Positions 54,570 through 61,882 of a DNA stretch of 64,000 nt are shown in pieces. A program made the translations under genes and the position numbers. The notes beneath the pieces are model-generated. The model worked only from the letters and a program-made list of their open reading frames with translations. It was not told the DNA's origin and made no database searches. The DNA is from Flavobacterium sediminilitoris (GTDB taxonomy: Bacteria > Bacteroidota > Bacteroidia > Flavobacteriales > Flavobacteriaceae). The number at the start of each line of letters is the position of its first letter. The stretch's first letter is position 1. The stretch lies in contig NZ_CP090145.1 of the NCBI RefSeq assembly GCF_023008245.1, positions 1,178,001 through 1,242,000 of the forward strand, given 5' to 3'.

Positions 54570-54902
54570 ATGAATACATTAAGAAACAAAGTACAATTAA
54601 TTGGACACGTAGGACAAGAACCAGAAATTAAATCTTTTGAAGGAGGAAAAAAACTAGCAAATATTACACTTGCAACAAATGAAAGTTATACAAACGCGAA
54701 TGGAGAAAAGGTGGACAATACTGAATGGCACCGTTTAACTGCTTGGGGAAAAATAGCCGATTTAATTGAAAACTATGTAACTAAAGGAAAAGAAATTGCT
54801 ATTGAAGGGAAGTTGACTCATAGAAGTTATGAAGATAAAGACGGAGTAAAACGTTTTATTACTGAAGTTATAATTAATGATTTACTTTTATTAGGAAAGT
54901 AA
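54570..54902 (+). CDS. ssb: Short single-stranded DNA-binding protein
   Basis: 110 residues, a full OB fold: NKVQLIGHVGQEPEIKSF, NITLATNESYTNANG, TEWHRLTAWGKIADLIENYV and EGKLTHRSYEDKDG. It ends INDLLLLGK with no glycine-rich linker and no acidic DDDIPF-type tip. The interaction with partner repair/replication proteins seen in housekeeping SSBs would therefore be missing. This suggests a secondary, specialised SSB; the main one is presumably elsewhere. Preceded by 242 intergenic bases and followed by a hairpin. Confidence 0.92.
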   Translation: MNTLRNKVQLIGHVGQEPEIKSFEGGKKLANITLATNESYTNANGEKVDNTEWHRLTAWGKIADLIENYVTKGKEIAIEGKLTHRSYEDKDGVKRFITEVIINDLLLLGK

Positions 54903-54910
54903 TTTTCTGA

Positions 54911-54944
54911 AGTTCAACTTATTTATTTTTAGAGAAGTTGAACT
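54911..54944 (+). terminator. Terminator after ssb
   Basis: AGTTCAACTT and AAGTTGAACT, 10-bp perfect arms, loop of 14 bases, followed by CTTATTTT. Confidence 0.65.
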
Positions 54945-54969
54945 CTTATTTTAAAGGTAGGAGATCATT

Positions 54970-55869
54970 TTAAAAAATATTTTTTGCTACTCTGTAAGTA
55001 TTTGCATGCGCTTCAATAATGGTTTTAATTTCTGGAGAATAACCACCACCCATAGAAACTTGAACTGGAATTTGAAATTTATTACAAAGTTCAAATACTA
55101 TTTCATCTCGTTTTTTGCATCCTTCAATAGTACAGGAAAGTTTACCTAATTTGTCGCTTTTTAAAATATCAACACCAGCTAAATAAAAGATAAAATCGGG
55201 TTTTTGTTGTTCGATTAATTTTGGGACAATCTCTGAAATTGTTTTTAAAAACTCTTCGTCAGTGGTTCCATCAGGTAAGGCAATATCTAAATCCGATTTT
55301 TCTTTTCTAAAAGGATAATTGGTTTTACCATGAGTAGAGAAAGTAAATACTTTTGTATTGTTTTGAAAAATTTCTGCTGTACCGTTACCTTGATGAACAT
55401 CTAAATCTATTATTAGAACTTTTTTAGCTAATTTTTTATTTAAGAGATATTGAGCAGCAATAGCTTGGTCATTTAATAAGCAAAAAGCTTCACCATGAGT
55501 TGAATAAGCGTGATGTGTTCCTCCTGCGATATTAAAAGAAATTTTGGATTCAAAGGACTTCTGACAACCCAAAATTGTTCCTTGAGTAATTCTAAATTCA
55601 CGTTCGACAAGTTCTTTTGAAAGTGGAAAACCAATCCTTCTCGCAGCTCTAGCTTCTAAAGTTAAATTCAATAAATCAGCAACATATTCTTTATTATGAA
55701 CTGCTAAAACAATATCTAGATCACACATTTCAGGTTCAAAAAAATCATTTTTTAGTGCAGTTCCTTCATGTAATAATTGTTGAGGTAGCAACTCATATTT
55801 TAACATTGGAAACCGATGATCTTCTGGTAAAGGGTGTCTGTATAGAGAATGAAAAGCTATTGGAAACAT
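54970..55869 (-). CDS. Histone-deacetylase-superfamily amidohydrolase
   Basis: 299 residues. Family motifs are FNIAGGTHHAYSTHGEAFCLLND (about 114-136), with the catalytic His pair, LIIDLDVHQGNGTAEIF (Asp-x-His zinc ligands) and VSMGGGYSPEIK near the end. Bacterial members deacylate acetoin-use substrates, polyamines or lysine; the substrate here is not known. Seven bases after the HAD gene, so one transcript. Confidence 0.92.
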   Translation of the reverse strand: MFPIAFHSLYRHPLPEDHRFPMLKYELLPQQLLHEGTALKNDFFEPEMCDLDIVLAVHNKEYVADLLNLTLEARAARRIGFPLSKELVEREFRITQGTILGCQKSFESKISFNIAGGTHHAYSTHGEAFCLLNDQAIAAQYLLNKKLAKKVLIIDLDVHQGNGTAEIFQNNTKVFTFSTHGKTNYPFRKEKSDLDIALPDGTTDEEFLKTISEIVPKLIEQQKPDFIFYLAGVDILKSDKLGKLSCTIEGCKKRDEIVFELCNKFQIPVQVSMGGGYSPEIKTIIEAHANTYRVAKNIF

Positions 55870-55876
55870 GTTTTAT

Positions 55877-56569
55877 TTATTCAAGAATGTTTAAAACTTC
55901 TATAATGTTTGAAAGCGCTAAAAAATTATTATGTTTAATTTCAAAGTCAATTTTTTCATATTCCCAAGTTGTATGATATGGAACGTGAATACCAAAACCT
56001 CCAATATTTAAAATAGGCAAAACATCTGACTTTAGTGAGTTTCCAATCATTAAAAAATGATTCGATTTGCAATCTAAACGATGTAACATTTTTTCATAAT
56101 CTAGTTCTGTTTTATCACTTAATACTTCAATATGATGAAAATAGTGTCCTAATCCAGAATCATGTAATTTTCTGTGCTGGTCTTTTAAATCTCCTTTAGT
56201 TGCTACAACTAATTTGTATTTTCCTTGTAATGTTTTTAATACTTCTTCAATATTTGGGAGTAATTCAACAGGTTTTTGTAATAAGTCTTTACCAATAGTT
56301 ATAATCTGTTCAATTCCTTTGCCAGAAATTTGATGTTTCGTTAATTCTAAAGCAGATTCAATCATTGACAAAGTAAAAGCTTTAATACCAAAACCATATA
56401 GTGGTAAGTTTTTAACCTGATGATTTAAAATTAGTCCTAAAATTTCCTGACTGGAAGCATAATCTTGAAATAACCTACAAAAACGCTCTTGAGCTTCATC
56501 AAAGTAAGGTTCATTGTGCCAAAGTGTGTCATCTGCATCAAAAGCGATTATTTTTGGATTTAATTTCAT
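55877..56569 (-). CDS. HAD-family hydrolase
   Basis: 230 residues. Motif I FDADDTLWHNE (nucleophile Asp11, acid/base Asp13), motif II VVATKGD, motif III near LDYEKML and motif IV MIGNSLKSDVLPILNIGG. The cap lies between motifs I and II, as in YjjG-like nucleotide/sugar phosphatases. Substrate unknown. It starts after a 88-base gap from the EamA gene. Confidence 0.88.
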   Translation of the reverse strand: MKLNPKIIAFDADDTLWHNEPYFDEAQERFCRLFQDYASSQEILGLILNHQVKNLPLYGFGIKAFTLSMIESALELTKHQISGKGIEQIITIGKDLLQKPVELLPNIEEVLKTLQGKYKLVVATKGDLKDQHRKLHDSGLGHYFHHIEVLSDKTELDYEKMLHRLDCKSNHFLMIGNSLKSDVLPILNIGGFGIHVPYHTTWEYEKIDFEIKHNNFLALSNIIEVLNILE

Positions 56570-56657
56570 ACTGCTTTATATCTAATAATGTAAATTAATA
56601 ACAAAAATAAGGTATTTGAAATTAACTAAGAAAATGATTAATTGGCTCCTTATAGTA

Positions 56658-57515
56658 TTATGAATTCTTATTTTCATAAAAAGTAATTCCAATTCCTGAA
56701 AGTAGAATAACACCACCTATTATCATCTGTAGTGTTATTTTTTCATCTATAAATAACCAGGCTAAAAACGTAGCAATTACACCTTGACTTAATAAACTGA
56801 GAGATACTCTTGTAGCGCGCATATTTTGAGTAGCATAACTAATTAGTAACCATGCAGCTAATTGGCAAATAGCTCCTTGTATGAAAAGAACAAGCCAAGC
56901 ATTAGAAGAAAAACCCAAAAATGGCTCATCTGCAATTAAACAAATAGCTCCTAAAAATAGAGTGGATGCAAATAAACTTATGGTCATAAATGAATAAATA
57001 TCTACCTTAGATAAGACGTTTTTACTAACAAGAATATATATAGCATACAAAACACCTGATAGGATAGCCAATGAAAAGGCTAAATCAAAGTTCATTTTGA
57101 TAAAAAAATCAAACCCAACTAGTGTTATCATTCCAAAAAGAGCAACGACAGTTCCAATCCAGAAATTAGTCGTGGGCTTGTTTTTTAAGAAAAAAAACGA
57201 AATAATTCCAACCCAAACAGGAGCTAAATTAGTTAAAAGTGTTGCTTGAGTAGCACTCGATTTTTGTATAGCAACATTCCAAACGGCTACATCAGAAGCA
57301 AATAGAATACCACAAAAAATAGAAATAAATAATGGCTTGCTTTTAGGAATAATCATCTTTTTCGTTAATAAAACATAAGGTAGTAATAAACCTAGAGCAA
57401 TTGCCATTCTATAAAAAGCAGAAATTAATCCTGATGTTAATTGTAGTTTAATTAATATAGGAAAAATAGAAATACAAATTATTCCTATTAATAGAGCTAT
57501 TCTAGGTTTATTCAT
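56658..57515 (-). CDS. EamA/DMT-family transporter (second)
   Basis: 285 residues with ten hydrophobic segments and two EamA halves (LISAFYRMAIALGLLLPYVL; AILSGVLYAIYILVSKNVLS). Inner-membrane exporter, substrate unknown. Seven bases after metG, suggesting co-transcription. Confidence 0.87.
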   Translation of the reverse strand: MNKPRIALLIGIICISIFPILIKLQLTSGLISAFYRMAIALGLLLPYVLLTKKMIIPKSKPLFISIFCGILFASDVAVWNVAIQKSSATQATLLTNLAPVWVGIISFFFLKNKPTTNFWIGTVVALFGMITLVGFDFFIKMNFDLAFSLAILSGVLYAIYILVSKNVLSKVDIYSFMTISLFASTLFLGAICLIADEPFLGFSSNAWLVLFIQGAICQLAAWLLISYATQNMRATRVSLSLLSQGVIATFLAWLFIDEKITLQMIIGGVILLSGIGITFYENKNS

Positions 57516-57522
57516 TATGTTT

Positions 57523-59586
57523 TTAACTAATTAAAGCGCCATTTAAAACACCTTCAGCGTCTGGATTAACGAATACTAGTTTTCCTTCAGCATTATTAGT
57601 CATTAGAATCATTCCAGCACTCTCAACACCACGTAAGGCTCTTGGCGCAAGATTTACTAAAACGGTTACTCTTTTACCAATTATTTCTTCAGGAGAAAAA
57701 TGCTCTGCAATTCCAGAAACAATAGTTCTTACATCAATTCCAGTATCTACTTTTAAAACTAAAAGTTTATTTGCTTTTGGCATTTTTTCAGCTTCTAAAA
57801 TAGTTCCTACACGAATATCTAATTTTGTAAAGTCATCAAAAGTTGCTGTCTCTTTTTGTGGCTCTGCTTTAGCATTTTCCATTTTGTTAGCTGTTTTTGT
57901 AGCTTCTAATTTATCAATTTGTTTTTGTATCTCTGCATCGTCAATTTGAGCAAATAAAATTTCAGCTTGACCAATTTGATGATTTGAAGGGATCAATTCT
58001 GTTTTCTTAGAAATGTCATTCCAGTTTAATTCTGAATCAGTTAGTTTTAAAATTGATTTTAACTTAGTTGATGTAAAAGGTAAAAATGGTTCACATAAAA
58101 CACTTAAAGCCGTTGCAATTTGTAGCGCAACATACATTTGTGTTTTTACTCTTTCAGGACTTTCCTTTACCATTTTCCATGGTTCTTCATCTGCTAAATA
58201 TTTATTGCCTAAACGAGCAACATTCATAACTTCAGCTAGAGCTTCTCTGAATCGGTAGCGTTCAATAGAAGAAGATATTACTGCTGGATACGCTTTTAAT
58301 TCTGTTAATGTCTGTTCGTCAATTTCTGTAAACTCATTTGGAGCAGGAACAACACCATTGTAATATTTATTGGTTAATACTACAACTCTATTGATGAAGT
58401 TACCATAAATAGCAGCCAATTCATTATTGTTTCTTGCTTGAAAATCTTTCCAAGTAAAATCATTATCTTTTGTTTCTGGAGCATTAGCAGTTAATGCATA
58501 ACGCAAAGCATCTTGTCTATTTGGAAAATCTTGTAGATATTCGTGTAACCAAACTGCCCAATTTTTAGAAGTAGATAATTTACTACCTTCTAAATTTAAG
58601 AATTCATTAGCAGGAACATTATCAGGCAAAATATAACTTCCCTCTGCTTTTAACATTGCAGGGAAAATAATACAATGGAAAACAATATTGTCTTTACCAA
58701 TAAAATGAACTAATTTAGTATCTTGGTCTTTCCAATACAGCTCCCAGTCTTTTCCTTCTTTTGCAGCCCATTCTTTTGTAGCAGAGATATAGCCAATAGG
58801 AGCATCGAACCATACATATAGTTTTTTTCCTTCAGCTCCTTCAACAGGAACATCAATTCCCCAATCTAAATCACGTGTAACAGCTCTTGGCTCCAAACCA
58901 CCATCAACCCACGATTTTACTTGTCCGTAAACATTAGGTTTCCAATCGTTTTTATGACCTTCTAAGACCCATTCACGAAGGAAAGCATCATATTCATTTA
59001 AAGGTAAAAACCAATGCTTTGTTTCTTTTAAAATAGGAGTTTCACCTGTAATTGTCGATTTTGGATTAATTAAATCTGTTGCATTTAAAGAAGAACCACA
59101 TTTTTCACATTGATCTCCATAAGCTTCTTCATTTCCACATTTCGGACAAGTACCTGTCACAAAACGATCGGCTAAAAACTGATCTGCTTTAGCATCATAT
59201 AATTGTTCAGTAGTTTCTTCTATGAATTTTCCATCATCATATAGTTTTCTAAAAAAATCAGAAGCAGTATCATGATGAATTTTTGCAGAAGTTCTAGAAT
59301 AATTGTCAAATGAAATTCCAAAATCTAAAAAAGATTGACGAATAATTTCATCATATTTGTCAATTACTTCTTGAGGAGTAATCCCTTCTTTTTTTGCTTT
59401 CATTGAAATAGCAACACCATGTTCGTCACTTCCACACATAAAAGCAACATCTTTTCCTTGTAAACGCAAGTATCTTGCATAAATATCACTTGGAACATAA
59501 ACACCTGCTAAGTGACCTATATGTATAGGGCCATTAGTATAAGGTAAGGCAGCAGTAATGGTGTATCTTTTTGGATTTTCTAACAT
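57523..59586 (-). CDS. metG: Methionyl-tRNA synthetase
   Basis: 687 residues. HIGH motif in [10 protein letters not shown] (19-28), zinc knuckle [18 protein letters not shown] (four Cys), and the KMSKS equivalent KLSTSKN near 345. The C-terminal ~110 residues are the EMAP/tRNA-binding domain ([20 protein letters not shown]), as in dimeric bacterial MetRS. First gene of its run; two copies of a palindromic element flank its -7 box upstream. Confidence 0.97.
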   Translation of the reverse strand: MLENPKRYTITAALPYTNGPIHIGHLAGVYVPSDIYARYLRLQGKDVAFMCGSDEHGVAISMKAKKEGITPQEVIDKYDEIIRQSFLDFGISFDNYSRTSAKIHHDTASDFFRKLYDDGKFIEETTEQLYDAKADQFLADRFVTGTCPKCGNEEAYGDQCEKCGSSLNATDLINPKSTITGETPILKETKHWFLPLNEYDAFLREWVLEGHKNDWKPNVYGQVKSWVDGGLEPRAVTRDLDWGIDVPVEGAEGKKLYVWFDAPIGYISATKEWAAKEGKDWELYWKDQDTKLVHFIGKDNIVFHCIIFPAMLKAEGSYILPDNVPANEFLNLEGSKLSTSKNWAVWLHEYLQDFPNRQDALRYALTANAPETKDNDFTWKDFQARNNNELAAIYGNFINRVVVLTNKYYNGVVPAPNEFTEIDEQTLTELKAYPAVISSSIERYRFREALAEVMNVARLGNKYLADEEPWKMVKESPERVKTQMYVALQIATALSVLCEPFLPFTSTKLKSILKLTDSELNWNDISKKTELIPSNHQIGQAEILFAQIDDAEIQKQIDKLEATKTANKMENAKAEPQKETATFDDFTKLDIRVGTILEAEKMPKANKLLVLKVDTGIDVRTIVSGIAEHFSPEEIIGKRVTVLVNLAPRALRGVESAGMILMTNNAEGKLVFVNPDAEGVLNGALIS

Positions 59587-59612
59587 GGTTTTTAATAAAT
59601 TAGTTGCTGAAT

Positions 59613-59657
59613 CTTATTCAGAATAAGTGCAAAAATAAATCATTGATTCAGAATAAG
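59613..59657. promoter_or_regulatory. Paired palindromes flanking the metG -7 box
   Basis: CTTATTC-A-GAATAAG (59613-59627, perfect 7-1-7) and GATTC-A-GAATAAG (59645-59657) share ATTCAGAATAAG, with centres 30 bp apart. The minus-strand -7 box TATTTTTG (59637-59630) lies between them. This is the layout of a double operator. Confidence 0.55.
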
Positions 59658-59679
59658 CGAATTTTAAATTGAATTTGTT

Positions 59680-59687
59680 TATTTTTG
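59680..59687 (+). promoter_or_regulatory. Probable -7 box of the LD-carboxypeptidase gene
   Basis: TATTTTTG, 30 bases before the ATG at 59718. No consensus -33. Confidence 0.4.
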
Positions 59688-59717
59688 AAGTAAAGTATTA
59701 ATTTTATTACTAATTAA

Positions 59718-60674
59718 ATGATTCGTTTATTGTTTTTACTTTTATTTATTTCTAATTTTAATTACTCTCAAACAAAAATGAAGATTCCACCATTTTTAAA
59801 AAAGGGCGATACAGTTGCTATTGTATGTACTGCTCGAAAATTTATGCCTGAAGAAGCAAAACCAGCTATTCATTTATTAGAATCTTGGGGTTTAAAAACG
59901 AAACTTGGAAGAACAATAGGATTAGATAGTTGCCAATTAGGTGGAACAGATGCTGAAAGAGCTGCTGACTTACAACAAATGATGGATGATGATAATGTAA
60001 AAGCAATTTGGTGTGCACGTGGAGGGTATGGAACAGTAAGAATAATTGATTTAGTAGACTTTACGAAGTTTCAGAATCAACCAAAATGGATTATGGGTTT
60101 TAGTGATGTAACGGTTTTACATAGTCATTTGAATACTTTAGGAATAGCTTCTTTACATTCAATTATGCCTTTTACAGTTCCCAATGCTCCAGAGGATGTG
60201 AAGAAAACATTTAAAGATGCCTTGTTTGGTAATGAGTTGTCATATACTATTCCTTCAAAACCTTATGATGTTAAGGGAAAAGTAAAGGGAGAACTAGTTG
60301 GGGGAAATATTTCAATTTTATATAGTTTGTTAGGGTCAAAATCATCTATTAATACTAAAGATAAAATTCTATTTATTGAAGACTTAGACGAATACTTATA
60401 TCATATTGATAGAATGTTATATAATATTAAAAGGAATGGGTATTTTGAAAATGTAAGAGGAATTATTGTAGGAAGTATGCGCGATATGCATGATAATGAA
60501 ATTCCTTTTGGACAAAATGAAGTTCAAATTATAACGGCTATAATGAAAGAGTATAATATCCCTATTGCTTTTGAGTTTTGTGCAGGTCATCAAAAAGATA
60601 ATCGTACATTAATTTTAGGAAGCCAAGTAGAATTTGAAGTAAATGAAAGAGATGTTAAATTAAAATTTAATTAA
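59718..60674 (+). CDS. Exported LD-carboxypeptidase (peptidase S66)
   Basis: 318 residues. A signal peptide (LLFLLLFISNFNYSQ) is present. Family blocks are KGDTVAIVCTARKF (N-domain strand), ARGGYGTVRIID, the catalytic Ser in GFSDVTVLHSHL, and the Glu/His region FIEDLDEYLYHIDRML and FCAGHQKDNRTLILG. It removes the terminal D-Ala from tetrapeptides in murein recycling; here export suggests periplasmic action. Divergent from metG, 25 bases before yraN. Confidence 0.93.
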   Translation: MIRLLFLLLFISNFNYSQTKMKIPPFLKKGDTVAIVCTARKFMPEEAKPAIHLLESWGLKTKLGRTIGLDSCQLGGTDAERAADLQQMMDDDNVKAIWCARGGYGTVRIIDLVDFTKFQNQPKWIMGFSDVTVLHSHLNTLGIASLHSIMPFTVPNAPEDVKKTFKDALFGNELSYTIPSKPYDVKGKVKGELVGGNISILYSLLGSKSSINTKDKILFIEDLDEYLYHIDRMLYNIKRNGYFENVRGIIVGSMRDMHDNEIPFGQNEVQIITAIMKEYNIPIAFEFCAGHQKDNRTLILGSQVEFEVNERDVKLKFN

Positions 60675-60698
60675 AATATCTTGTAAATTTATAAAGGT

Positions 60699-61058
60699 AT
60701 GGCAGAACATAATGAATTAGGTAAAATAGGAGAGGAAAAAGCGGCCGAATATCTTCAAGGGAAAGGATACGAAATTTTAGAAACTAATTGGGTTTTTGAT
60801 AAAGCGGAAATTGATATTATTGCTCAAAAAGAAAACACACTAGCAGTTGTTGAAGTAAAAACAAGATCTAGTTTGGATTTTGGTTTACCACAAGATTTTG
60901 TTAAGCCAAAAAAAGTTCAGTTACTCGTAAAAGCAATAAATGAGTATATTATTTCAAATGATTTAGATGTTGAAGTTAGGTTTGATATAATAGCAGTATA
61001 TAAAGAAAAACAGAAATATAACATAGAGCATATAGAAGAAGCTTTTTATTATTTTTAG
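60699..61058 (+). CDS. YraN-family protein (UPF0102)
   Basis: 119 residues. Endonuclease-like fold: GKIGEEKAAEYLQGKGYEIL, WVFDKAEIDIIAQ with the conserved Glu-x-Asp, and LAVVEVKTRSS (ExK) with the family PD-(D/E)xK layout. Biological role is poorly understood. Gene order LD-carboxypeptidase, yraN, then the ACT-like gene and sprE suggests one transcription unit or close neighbours. Confidence 0.92.
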   Translation: MAEHNELGKIGEEKAAEYLQGKGYEILETNWVFDKAEIDIIAQKENTLAVVEVKTRSSLDFGLPQDFVKPKKVQLLVKAINEYIISNDLDVEVRFDIIAVYKEKQKYNIEHIEEAFYYF

Positions 61059-61087
61059 TTATAAATATAACATTTTGTGTTTTTTAT

Positions 61088-61095
61088 TATATTTG
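61088..61095 (+). promoter_or_regulatory. Probable -7 box before the ACT-like gene
   Basis: TATATTTG, 16 bases before the ATG at 61112. Confidence 0.35.
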
Positions 61096-61111
61096 TAAAA
61101 ACTTTTTAAAA

Positions 61112-61777
61112 ATGAAAACAATTTCCTCAGTTGTAGAACAGTACATTAAGTCAAAACCTTTCTTATTAAATTCCTTATCTCAAGGAATCATAAACTTAAC
61201 TTCTTTAGCCAGAGTAATGATGCCTTATTTGGAAAAAGAATTAGGAAAAGATATTAAACAAGGAGCCGTTGTAATGTCTTTGAAAAGACTTTCTGAAGAA
61301 TTAGATTTCAAAATCAATCATAAAATTTCAAGAGTATTAAAAAATACAGGTGAAATAACGGTTCGATCTTCATTAACAGACTATGCTTTCAATATTTCAG
61401 ATACTTTGTTAGATAATCAGGCTAAGTTGTTATCTGAAATTAATAAAGAATCAGATGTTTTTTATACATCATCGAGAGGTGTAAATGAAACAAATATCAT
61501 TATAAGTACATCTGTGTCTTATTTGGTAGCAGATCTACTAAAAATGGAAAAAATAACGCATAAAATTGAAAACTTATCATCAATTACGGTAAAACTTCCT
61601 CAAGAAAATATTTCTGTTCCAGGAGTTTATTATTATATTTTTCAGCGCTTGGCATGGGAAGGAATTATTATTCACGAAGTAATTTCAACCACAAATGAGT
61701 TTACAATAATTGTGAGTGATAGTCAAATAGATATTGCATTTAAAGTAATAAAAGACTTGAAAAGTATTCAAGATTAG
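61112..61777 (+). CDS. Conserved ACT-domain-like protein upstream of sprE
   Basis: 221 residues, soluble. N-terminal helical part (SVVEQYIKSKPFLLNSLSQG; LARVMMPYLEKELGKDIKQG), then two regions of alternating strands (DVFYTSSRGVNETNIIIST and GIIIHEVISTTNEFTIIVS) compatible with tandem ACT folds. It has been labelled aspartate kinase in related genomes, but no kinase domain is present. So it is better read as a ligand-binding or regulatory protein. Its position directly before sprE is a possible functional hint only. Confidence 0.7.
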   Translation: MKTISSVVEQYIKSKPFLLNSLSQGIINLTSLARVMMPYLEKELGKDIKQGAVVMSLKRLSEELDFKINHKISRVLKNTGEITVRSSLTDYAFNISDTLLDNQAKLLSEINKESDVFYTSSRGVNETNIIISTSVSYLVADLLKMEKITHKIENLSSITVKLPQENISVPGVYYYIFQRLAWEGIIIHEVISTTNEFTIIVSDSQIDIAFKVIKDLKSIQD

Positions 61778-61882
61778 TAAAAAAGCGTTTGTTTCTTTTT
61801 ACATCAAAAAAAGAAATGTATTTTTACCATTCTTTGATACTAAAAAGAGAAAATTGAAGTTAAAGAAATAAAGCGTTTTATC

